Shown: positions 21,737 to 33,306 of the stretch, in pieces
How the letters are laid out: each line of letters opens with the position of its first letter
Position numbering within the stretch: the first letter of the stretch is position 1
Source: Sacculina carcini
Taxonomy: Eukaryota; Arthropoda; Thecostraca; Sacculinidae
Assembly: GCA_916048095.2 (NCBI GenBank)
Contig: OU696591.1
Location: 2,814,001 to 2,878,000, forward strand
Length of the DNA: 64,000 nucleotides
Direction of reading: 5' to 3'
Notes under the pieces: generated by a model
What the model saw: only the letters and a program-made list of their open reading frames with translations
What the model was told of the DNA's origin: nothing
The model's database searches: none
Program-made: the position numbers and the translations under genes

Positions 21737-24700
21737 AATTCATCCAATTTATTTCGATTATTTGTGTGTAGAGTTTAGTGTTGAGTGAAGAAAGTTATTA
21801 CCTGGCTGGGATTCGAACCGAGGTCCTCGGGGTTCGAGCAGAGTCTTACGCGGTCCGGCCATTGTAGATGTTCAAGAGAGATGGTTTATATGTGGTATAT
21901 ATAGTGCGCAAGCACGAGTGTTATTTTCTTTATTTTCTTTATTTTCTTTATTTTCTTTATTTTCTTTATTTTCTTTATTTTCTTTATTTTCTTTATTTTC
22001 TATATTTTCTTTATTTTCTTTATTTTCTTTATTTTCTTTATTTTCTTTATTTTCTTTATTTTCTTTATTTTCTTTATTTTCTTTATTTTCTTTATTTTCT
22101 TTATTTTCTTTATTTTCTTTATTTTCTTTATTTTCTTTATTTTCTTTATTTTCTTTATTTTCTTTATTTTCTTTATTTTCTTTATTTTCTTTATTTTCTT
22201 TATTTTCTTTATTTTCTTTATTTTCTTTATTTTCTTTATTTTCTTTATTTTCTTTATTTTCTTCATTTTCTTCATTTTCTTCATTTTCTTCATTTTCTTC
22301 ATTTTCTTCATTTTCTTCATTTTCTTCATTTTCTTCATTTTCTTCATTTTCTTTATTTTCTTTATTTTCTTTATTTTCTTTATTTTCTTTATTTTCTTTA
22401 TTTTCTTTATTTTCTTTATTTTCTTTATTTTCTTTATTTTCTTTATTTTCTTTATTTTCTTTATTTTCTTTATTTTCTTTATTTTCTTTATTTTCTTTAT
22501 TTTCTTTATTTTCTTTATTTTCTTTATTTTCTTTATTTTCTTGATTTTCTTGATTTTCTTTATTTTCTTTATTTTCTTTATTTTCTATATTTTCTTTATT
22601 TTCTTTATTTTCTTTATTTTCTTTAATTCATCCAATTTATTTGTTTATATGTGGTATATATAGTGCGCAAGCACGAGTGTACAATTAATTTTCTTTATTT
22701 TCTTTATTTTCTTTATTTTCTTTATTTTCTTTATTTTCTTTATTTTCTTTTTTTTCTTTATTTTCTTTATTTTCTTTATTTTCTTTATTTTCTTTATTTT
22801 CTTTATTTTTTTTATTTTCTTTATTTTCTTTATTTTCTTTATTTTCTTTAATTCATCCAATTTATTTCGATTATTTGTGTGTAGAGTTTAGTGTTGAGTG
22901 AAGAAAGTTATTACCTGGCTGGGATTCGAACCGAGGTCCTCGGGGTTCGAGCAGAGTCTTACGCGGTCCGGCCATTGTAGATGTTCAAGAGAGATGGTTT
23001 ATATGTGGTATATATAGTGCGCAAGCACGAGTGTACAATTAATTTTCTTTATTTTCTTTATTTTCTTTATTTTCTTTATTTTCTTTATTTTCTTTATTTT
23101 CTTTATTTTCTTTATTTTCTTTATTTTCTTTATTTTCTTTATTTTCTTTATTTTCTTTATTTTCTTTATTTTCTTTATTTTCTTTATTTTCTTTATTTTC
23201 TTTATTTTCTTTATTTTCTTTAATTCATCCAATTTATTTCGATTATTTGTGTGTAGAGTTTAGTGTTGAGTGAAGAAAGTTATTACCTGGCTGGGATTCG
23301 AACCGAGGTCCTCGGGATTCGAGCAGAGTCTTACGCGGTCCGGCCATTGTAGATGTTCAAGAGAGATGGTTTATATGTGGTATATATAGTGCGCAAGCAC
23401 GAGTGTACAATTAATTTTCTTTATTTTCTTTATTTTCTTTATTTTCTTTATTTTCTTTATTTTCTTTATTTTCTTTATTTTCTTTATTTTCTTTATTTTC
23501 TTTATTTTCTTTATTTTCTTTATTTTCTTTATTTTCTTTATTTTCTTTATTTTCTTTATTTTCTTTATTTTCTTTATTTTCTTTATTTTCTTTATTTTCT
23601 TTATTTTCTTTATTTTCTTTATTTTCTTTATTTTCTTTATTTTCTTTATTTTCTTTATTTTCTTTATTTTCTTTATTTTCTTTATTTTCTTTATTTTCTT
23701 TATTTTCTTTATTTTCTTTATTTTCTTTATTTTCTTTATTTTCTTTATTTTCTTTATTTTCTTTATTTTCTTTATTTTCTTTATTTTCTTTATTTTCTTT
23801 ATTTTCTTTATTTTCTTTATTTTCTTTATTTTCTTTATTTTCTTTATTTTCTTTATTTTCTTGATTTTCTTTATTTTCTTTATTTTCTTTATTTTCTTTA
23901 TTTTCTTTATTTTCTTTATTTTCTTTATTTTCTTTATTTTCTTTATTTTCTTTATTTTCTTTAATTCATCCAATTTATTTCGATTATATGTGGTATATAT
24001 AGTGCGCAAGCACGAGTGTACAATTAATTTTCTTTATTTTCTATATTTTCTTTATTTTCTTTATTTTCTTTATTTTCTTTATTTTCTTTATTTTCTTTAT
24101 TTTCTTTATTTTCTTTATTTTCTTTATTTTCTTTATTTTCTTTATTTTCTTTATTTTCTTTATTTTCTTTATTTTCTTTATTTTCTTTATTTTCTTTATA
24201 TTCTTTAATTCATCCAATTTATTTCGATTATTAGTGTGTAGAGTTTAGTTTTGAGTGAAGAAAGTTATTACCTGGCTGGGATTCGAACCGAGGTCCTCGG
24301 GGTTCGAGCAGAGTCTTACGCGGTCCGGCCATTGTAGATGTTCAAGAGAGATGGTTTATATGTGGTATATATAGTGCGCAAGCACGAGTGTACAATTAAT
24401 TTTCTTTATTTTCTTTATTTTCTTTATTTTCTTTATTTTCTTTATTTTCTTTATTTTCTTTATTTTCTTTATTTTCTTTATTTTCTTTATTTTCTTTATT
24501 TTCTTTATTTTCTTTATTTTCTTTATTTTCTTTATTTTCTTTATTTTCTTTATTTTCTTTATTTTCTTTATTTTCTTTATTTTCTTTATTTTCTTTATTT
24601 TCTTTATTTTCTTTATTTTCTTTATTTTCTTTATTTTCTCTATTTTCTTTATTTTCTTTATTTTCTTTATGTTCTTTATTTTCTTTATTTTCTTTATTTT

Positions 24701-27630
24701 CTTTATTTTCTTTATTTTCTTTATTTTCTTTATTTTCTTTATTTTCTTTATTTTCTTTATTTTCTTTAATTCATCCAATTTATTTCGATTATTTGTGTGT
24801 AGAGTTTAGTGTTGAGTGAAGAAAGTTATTACCTGGCTGGGATTCGAACCGAGGTCCTCGGGGTTCGAGCAGAGTCTTACGCGGTCCGGCCATTGTAGAT
24901 GTTCAAGAGAGATGGTTTATATGTGGTATATATAGTGCGCAAGCACGAGTGTACAATTAATTTTCTTTATTTTCTTTATTTTCTTTATTTTCTTTATTTT
25001 CTTTATTTTCTTTATTTTCTTTATTTTCTTTATTTTCTTTATTTTCTTTATTTTCTTTATTTTCTTTATTTTCTTTATTTTCTTTATTTTCTTTATTTTC
25101 TTTATTTTCTTTATTTTCTTTATTTTCTTTATTTTCTTTATTTTCTTTATTTTATTTATTTTCTTTATTTTCTTTATTTTCTTTATTTTCTTTATTTTCT
25201 TTATTTTCTTTATTTTCTTTATTTTCTTTAATTCATCCAATTTATTTCGATTATTTGTGTGTAGAGTTTAGTGTTGAGTGAAGAAAGTTATTACCTGGCT
25301 GGGATTCGAACCGAGGTCCTCGGGGTTCGAGCAGAGTCTTACGCGGTCCGGCCATTGTAGATGTTCAAGAGAGATGGTTTATATGTGGTATATATAGTGC
25401 GCAAGCACGAGTGTTATTTTCTTTATTTTCTTTATTTTCTTTATTTTCTTTATTTTCTTTATTTTCTTTATTTTCTTTATTTTCTTTATTTTCTTTATTT
25501 TCTTTATTTTCTTTATTTTCTTTATTTTCTTTATTTTCTTTATTTTCTTTATTTTCTTTATTTTCTTTATTTTCTTTATTTTCTTTATTTTCTTTATTTT
25601 CTTTATTTTCTTTATTTTCTTTATTTTCTTTATTTTCTTTATTTTCTTTATTTTCTTTATTTTCTTTATTTTCTTTATTTTCTTTATTTTCTTTATTTTC
25701 TTTATTTTCTTTATTTTCTTTATTTTCTTTATTTTCTTTATTTTCTTTATTTTCTTTATTTTCTTTATTTTCTTTATTTTCTTTATTTTCTTTATTTTCT
25801 TTATTTTCTTTATTTTCTTTATTTTCTTTATTTTCTTTATTTTCTTTATTTTCTTTATTTTATTTATTTTCTTTATTTTCTTTATTTTCTTTATTTTCTT
25901 TATTTTCTTTATTTTCTTTAATTCATCCAATTTATTTCGATTATTTGTGTGTAGAGTTTAGTGTTGAGTGAAGAAAGTTATTACCTGGCTGGGATTCGAA
26001 CCGAGGTCCTCGGGGTTCGAGCAGAGTCTTACGCGGTCCGGCCATTGTAGATGTTCAAGAGAGATGGTTTATATGTGGTATATATAGTGCGCAAGCACGA
26101 GTGTTATTTTCTTTATTTTCTTTATTTTCTTTATTTTCTTTATTTTCTTTATTTTCTTTATTTTCTTTATTTTCTTTATTTTCTTTATTTTCTTTATTTT
26201 CTTTATTTTCTTTATTTTCTTTATTTTCTTTATTTTCTTTATTTTCTTTATTTTCTTTATTTTCTTTATTTTCTTTATTTTCTTTATTTTCTTTATTTTC
26301 TTTATTTTCTTTATTTTCTTTATTTTCTTTATTTTCTTTATTTTCTTTATTTTCTTTATTTTCTTTATTTTCTTTATTTTCTTTATTTTCTTTATTTTCT
26401 TTATTTTCTTTATTTTCTTTATTTTCTTTATTTTCTTTATTTTCTTTATTTTCTTTATTTTATTTATTTTCTTTATTTTCTTTATTTTCTTTATTTTCTT
26501 TATTTTCTTTATTTTCTTTATTTTCTTTATTTTCTTTAATTCATCCAATTTATTTCGATTATTTGTGTGTAGAGTTTAGTGTTGAGTGAAGAAAGTTATT
26601 ACCTGGCTGGGATTCGAACCGAGGTCCTCGGGGTTCGAGCAGAGTCTTACGCGGTCCGGCCATTGTAGATGTTCAAGAGAGATGGTTTATATGTGGTATA
26701 TATAGTGCGCAAGCACGAGTGTTATTTTCTTTATTTTCTTTATTTTCTTTATTTTCTTTATTTTCTTTATTTTCTTTATTTTCTTTATTTTCTTTATTTT
26801 CTTTATTTTCTTTATTTTCTTTATTTTCTTTATTTTCTTTATTTTCTTTATTTTCTTTATTTTCTTTATTTTCTTTATTTTCTTTATTTTCTTTATTTTC
26901 TTTATTTTCTTTATTTTCTTTATTTTCTTTATTTTCTTTATTTTCTTTATTTTCTTTATTTTCTATATTTTCTTTATTTTCTTTATTTTCTTTATTTTCT
27001 TTATTTTCTTTATTTTCTTTATTTTCTTTATTTTCTTTATTTTCTTTATTTTCTTTATTTTCTTTATTTTCTTTAATTCATCCAATTTATTTCGATTATT
27101 TGTGTGTAGAGTTTAGTGTTGAGTGAAGAAAGTTATTACCTGGCTGGGATTCGAACCGAGGTCCTCGGGGTTCGAGCAGAGTCTTACGCGGTCCGGCCAT
27201 TGTAGATGTTCAAGAGAGATGGTTTATATGTGGTATATATAGTGCGCAAGCACGAGTGTTATTTTCTTTATTTTCTTTATTTTCTTTATTTTCTTTATTT
27301 TCTTTATTTTCTTTATTTTCTTTATTTTCTTTATTTTCTTTATTTTCTTTATTTTCTTTATTTTCTTTATTTTCTTTATTTTCTTTATTTTCTTTATTTT
27401 CTTTATTTTCTTTATTTTCTTTATTTTCTTTATTTTCTTTATTTTCTTTATTTTCTTTATTTTCTTTATTTTCTTTATTTTCTTTATTTTCTTTATTTTC
27501 TTTATTTTCTTTATTTTCTTTATTTTCTTTATTTTCTTTATTTTCTTTATTTTCTTTATTTTCTTTATTTTCTTTATTTTATTTATTTTCTTTATTTTCT
27601 TTATTTTCTTTATTTTCTTTATTTTCTTTA
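21737..27630 (-). repeat. Higher-order repeat A, copy 4 (5894 bp)
   Basis: Monomers a (21737; ten CTTCATTTT, two CTTGATTTT), b (22640), c (22850), d (23222, GGGATTCGAG), e (near 23985, head-less), f (24207), g (24768), h (25230), then three more plain or h-like monomers (25920, 26538, 27075). The e junction, CGATTATATGTGG, differs from the e junctions of copies 1-3. The a array is about as long as in copy 1 and longer than in copies 2 and 3. Confidence 0.87.
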
Positions 27631-29793
27631 ATTCATCCAATTTATTTCGATTATTAGTGTGTAGAGTTTAGTGTTGAGTGAAGAAAGTTATTACCTGGCT
27701 GGGATTCGAACCGAGGTCCTCGGGGTTCGAGCAGAGTCTTACGCGGTCCGGCCATTGTAGATGTTCAAGAGAGATGGTTTATATGTGGTATATATAGTGC
27801 GCAAGCACGAGTGTACAATTAATTTTCTTTATTTTCTTTATTTTCTTTATTTTCTTTATTTTCTTTATTTTCTTTATTTTCTTTATTTTCTTTATTTTCT
27901 TTATTTTCTTTATTTTCTTTATTTTCTTTATTTTCTTTATTTTCTTTATTTTCTTTATTTTCTTTATTTTCTTTATTTTCTTTATTTTCTTTATTTTCTT
28001 TATTTTCTTTATTTTCTTTATTTTCTTTATTTTCTTTATTTTCTTTATTTTCTTTATTTTCTTTATTTTCTTTATTTTCTTTATTTTCTTTATTTTCTTT
28101 ATTTTCTTTATTTTCCTTATTTTCTTTATTTTCTTTATTTTCTTTATTTTCTTTATTTTCTTTATTTTCTTTATTTTCTTTATTTTCTTTATTTTCTTTA
28201 TTTTCTTTATTTTCTTTATTTTCTTTATTTTCTTTATTTTCTTTATTTTTTTTTTTTTCTTTATTTTCTTTATTTTCTTTATTTTCTTTATTTTCTTTAT
28301 TTTCTTTATTTTCTTTATTTTCTTTATTTTCTTTATTTTCTTTATTTTCTTTATTTTCTTTATTTTCTTTATTTTCTTTATTTTCTTTATTTTCTTTATT
28401 TTCTTTATTTTCTTTATTTTCTTTATTTTCTTTATTTTCTTTATTTTCTTTATTTTCTTTATTTTCTTTATTTTCTTTATTTTCTTTATTTTCTTTATTT
28501 TCTTCATTTTCTTCATTTTCTTTATTTTCTTTATTTTCTTTATTTTCTTTATTTTCTTTATTTTCTTTATTTTCTTTATTTTCTTTATTTTCTTTATTTT
28601 CTTTATTTTCTTTATTTTCATTATTTTCTTTATTTTCTTTATTTTCTTTATTTTCTTTATTTTCTTTATTTTCTTTATTTTCTTTATTTTATTTATTTTC
28701 TTTATTTTCTTTATTTTCTTTATTTTCTTTATTTTCTTTATTTTCTTTATTTTCTTTATTTTCTTTATTTTCTTTATTTTCTTTAATTCATCCAATTTAT
28801 TTCGATTATTTGTGTGTAGAGTTTAGTGTTGAGTGAAGAAAGTTATTACCTGGCTGGGATTCGAACCGAGGTCCTCGGGGTTCGAGCAGAGTCTTACGCG
28901 GTCCGGCCATTGTAGATGTTCAAGAGAGATGGTTTATATGTGGTATATATAGTGCGCAAGCACGAGTGTTATTTTCTTTATTTTCTTTATTTTCTTTATT
29001 TTCTTTATTTTCTTTATTTTCTTTATTTTCTTTATTTTCTTTATTTTCTTTATTTTCTTTATTTTCTTTATTTTCTTTATTTTCTTTATTTTCTTTATTT
29101 TCTTTATTTTCTTTATTTTCTTTATTTTCTTTATTTTCTTTATTTTCTTTATTTTCTTTATTTTCTTTATTTTCTTTATTTTCTTTATTTTCTTTATTTT
29201 CTTTATTTTCTATTTTCTTTATTTTCTTTATTTTCTTTATTTTCTTTAATTCATCCAATTTATTTCGATTATTTGTGTGTAGAGTTTAGTGTTGAGTGAA
29301 GAAAGTTATTACCTGGCTGGGATTCGAACCGAGGTCCTCGGGGTTCGAGCAGAGTCTTACGCGGTCCGGCCATTGTAGATGTTCAAGAGAGATGGTTTAT
29401 ATGTGGTATATATAGTGCGCAAGCACGAGTGTTATTTTCTTTATTTTCTTTATTTTCTTTATTTTCTTTATTTTCTTTATTTTCTTTATTTTCTTTATTT
29501 TCTTTATTTTCTTTATTTTCTTTATTTTCTTTATTTTCTTTATTTTCTTTATTTTCTTTATTTTCTTTATTTTCTTTATTTTCTTTATTTTCTTTATTTT
29601 CTTTATTTTCTTTATTTTCTTTATTTTCTTTATTTTCTTTATTTTCTTTATTTTCTTTATTTTCTTTATTTTCTTTATTTTCTTTATTTTCTTTATTTTA
29701 TTTATTTTCTTTATTTTCTTTATTTTCTTTATTTTCTTTATTTTCTTTATTTTATTTATTTTCTTTATTTTCTTTATTTTCTTTATTTTCTTT
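27631..29793 (-). repeat. Transitional satellite monomers between HOR-A and HOR-B
   Basis: Three monomers. The first has a nearly 1-kb array (about 27822-28783) with a CTTATTTTC transition, a T-only unit near 28250, two CTTCATTTT, one TTTTCATTA and one TTTATTTATT. The last three markers, in that order, also end the arrays of HOR-B, so this array is probably related. Two ordinary short-junction monomers follow. One 6-bp unit (CTATTTTC context) near 29210 breaks the 9-mer phase. Confidence 0.88.
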
Positions 29794-32700
29794 AATTCAT
29801 CCAATTTATTTCGATTATTTGTGTGTAGAGTTTAGTGTTGAGTGAAGAAAGTTATTACCTGGCTGGGATTCGAACCGAGGTCCTCGGGGTTCGAGCAGAG
29901 TCTTACGCGGTCCGGCCATTGTAGATGTTCAAGAGAGATGGTTTATATGTGGTATATATAGTGCGCAAGCACGAGTGTACAATTAATTTTCTTTATTTTC
30001 TTTATTTTCTTTATTTTCTTTATTTTCTTTATTTTCTTTATTTTCTTTATTTTCTTTATTTTCTTTATTTTCTTTATTTTCTTTATTTTCTTTATTTTCT
30101 TTATTTTCTTTATTTTCTTTATTTTCTTTATTTTCTTTATTTTCTTTATTTTCTTTATTTTCTTTATTTTCTTTATTTTCTTTATTTTCTTTATTTTCTT
30201 TATTTTCTTTATTTTCTTTATTTTCTCTATTTTCTTTATTTTCTTTATTTTCTTTATGTTCTTTATTTTCTTTATTTTCTTTATTTTCTTTATTTTCTTT
30301 ATTTTCTTTATTTTCTTTATTTTCTTTATTTTCTTTAATTCATCCAATTTATTTCGATTATTTGTGTGTAGAGTTTAGTGTTGAGTGAAGAAAGTTATTA
30401 CCTGGCTGGGATTCGAACCGAGGTCCTCGGGGTTCGAGCAGAGTCTTACGCGGTCCGGCCATTGTAGATGTTCAAGAGAGATGGTTTATATGTGGTATAT
30501 ATAGTGCGCAAGCACGAGTGTACAATTAATTTTCTTTATTTTCTTTATTTTCTTTATTTTCTTTATTTTCTTTATTTTCTTTATTTTCTTTATTTTCTTT
30601 ATTTTCTTTATTTTCTTTATTTTCTTTATTTTCTTTATTTTCTTTATTTTCTTTATTTTCTTTATTTTCTTTATTTTCTTTATTTTCTTTATTTTCTTTA
30701 TTTTCTTTATTTTCTTTATTTTCTTTATTTTCTTTATTTTCTTTATTTTCTTTATTTTCTTTATTTTCTTCATTTTCTTCATTTTCTTCATTTTCTTCAT
30801 TTTCTTCATTTTCTTCATTTTCTTCATTTTCTTCATTTTCTTCATTTTCTTCATTTTCTTCATTTTCTTCATTTTCTTCATTTTCTTTATTTTCTTCATT
30901 TTCTTTATTTTCTTTATTTTCTTTATTTTCTTTATTTTCTTTATTTTCTTCATTTTCTTCATTTTCTTCATTTTCTTCATTTTCTTCATTTTCTTCATTT
31001 TCTTCATTTTCTTCATTTTCTTCATTTTCTTTATTTTCTTTATTTTCTTTATTTTCTTTATTTTCTTTATTTTCTTTATTTTCTTTATTTTCTTCATTTT
31101 CTTCATTTTCTTTATTTTCTTTATTTTCTTTATTTTCATTATTTTCTTTATTTTCTTTATTTTCTTTATTTTCTTTATTTTCTTTATTTTCTTTATTTTC
31201 TTTATTTTATTTATTTTCTTTATTTTCTTTATTTTCTTTATTTTCTTTATTTTCTTTATTTTCTTTATTTTCTTTATTTTCTTTATTTTCTCTATTTTCT
31301 TTATTTTCTTTATTTTCTTTATGTTCTTTATTTTCTTTATTTTCTTTATTTTCTTTATTTTCTTTATTTTCTTTATTTTCTTTATTTTCTTTATTTTCTT
31401 TAATTCATCCAATTTATTTCGATTATTTGTGTGTAGAGTTTAGTGTTGAGTGAAGAAAGTTATTACCTGGCTGGGATTCGAACCGAGGTCCTCGGGGTTC
31501 GAGCAGAGTCTTACGCGGTCCGGCCATTGTAGATGTTCAAGAGAGATGGTTTATATGTGGTATATATAGTGCGCAAGCACGAGTGTACAATTAATTTTCT
31601 TTATTTTCTTTATTTTCTTTATTTTCTTTATTTTCTTTATTTTCTTTATTTTCTTTATTTTCTTTATTTTCTTTATTTTCTTTATTTTCTTTATTTTCTT
31701 TATTTTCTTTATTTTCTTTATTTTCTTTATTTTCTTTATTTTCTTTATTTTCTTTATTTTCTTTATTTTCTTTATTTTCTTTATTTTCTTTATTTTCTTC
31801 ATTTTCTTCATTTTCTTCATTTTCTTCATTTTCTTCATTTTCTTCATTTTCTTCATTTTCTTCATTTTCTTCATTTTCTTCATTTTCTTCATTTTCTTCA
31901 TTTTCTTCATTTTCTTCATTTTCTTTATTTTCTTTATTTTCTTTATTTTCTTTATTTTCTTTATTTTCTTTATTTTCTTTATTTTCTTTATTTTCTTTAT
32001 TTTCTTCATTTTCTTCATTTTCTTCATTTTCTTCATTTTCTTCATTTTCTTCATTTTCTTCATTTTCTTCATTTTCTTTATTTTCTTTATTTTCTTTATT
32101 TTCTTTATTTTCTTTATTTTCTTTATTTTCTTTATTTTCTTCATTTTCTTCATTTTCTTTATTTTCTTTATTTTCTTTATTTTCTTTATTTTCATTATTT
32201 TCTTTATTTTCTTTATTTTCTTTATTTTCTTTATTTTCTTTATTTTCTTTATTTTCTTTATTTTATTTATTTTCTTTATTTTCTTTATTTTCTTTATTTT
32301 CTTTATTTTCTTTATTTTCTTTATTTTCTTTAATTCATCCAATTTATTTCGATTATTTGTGTGTAGAGTTTAGTGTTGAGTGAAGAAAGTTATTACCTGG
32401 CTGGGATTCGAACCGAGGTCCTCGGGGTTCGAGCAGAGTCTTACGCGGTCCGGCCATTGTAGATGTTCAAGAGAGATGGTTTATATGTGGTATATATAGT
32501 GCGCAAGCACGAGTGTTATTTTCTTTATTTTCTTTATTTTCTTTATTTTCTTTATTTTCTTTATTTTCTTTATTTTCTTTATTTTCTTTATTTTCTTTAT
32601 TTTCTTTATTTTCTTTATTTTCTTTATTTTCTTTATTTTCTTTATTTTCTTTATTTTCTTTATTTTCTTTATTTTCTTTATTTTCTTTATTTTCTTTATT

Positions 32701-33306
32701 TTCTTTATTTTCTTTATTTTCTTTATTTTCTTTATTTTCTTTATTTTCTTTATTTTCTTTATTTTCTTTATTTTCTTTATTTTCTTTATTTTCTTTATTT
32801 TCTTTATTTTCTTTATTTTCTTTAATTCATCCAATTTATTTCGATTATTTGTGTGTAGAGTTTAGTGTTGAGTGAAGAAAGTTATTACCTGGCTGGGATT
32901 CGAACCGAGGTCCTCGGGGTTCGAGCAGAGTCTTACGCGGTCCGGCCATTGTAGATGTTCAAGAGAGATGGTTTATATGTGGTATATATAGTGCGCAAGC
33001 ACGAGTGTTATTTTCTTTATTTTCTTTATTTTCTTTATTTTCTTTATTTTCTTTATTTTCTTTATTTTCTTTATTTTCTTTATTTTCTTTATTTTCTTTA
33101 TTTTCTTTATTTTCTTTATTTTCTTTATTTTCTTTATTTTCTTTATTTTCTTTATTTTCTTTATTTTCTTTATTTTCTTTATTTTCTTTATTTTCTTTAT
33201 TTTCTTCATTTTCTTTATTTTCTTTATTTTCTTTATTTTCTTTATTTTCTTTATTTTCTTTATTTTATTTATTTTCTTTATTTTCTTTATTTTCTTTATT
33301 TTCTTT
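29794..33306 (-). repeat. Higher-order repeat B, copy 1 (3513 bp)
   Basis: Monomers: one f-type (29794; CTCTATTTT and TTTATGTTC markers), two with large CTTCATTTT blocks (30337 and 31402), one plain (32332) and one with a single CTTCATTTT plus TTTATTTATT (32824). The two CTTCATTTT monomers are near-duplicates 1065 bp apart: each has a block of 13-14 variants, a second block of 8-9, then a pair, a TTTTCATTA and a TTTATTTATT. Confidence 0.86.
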
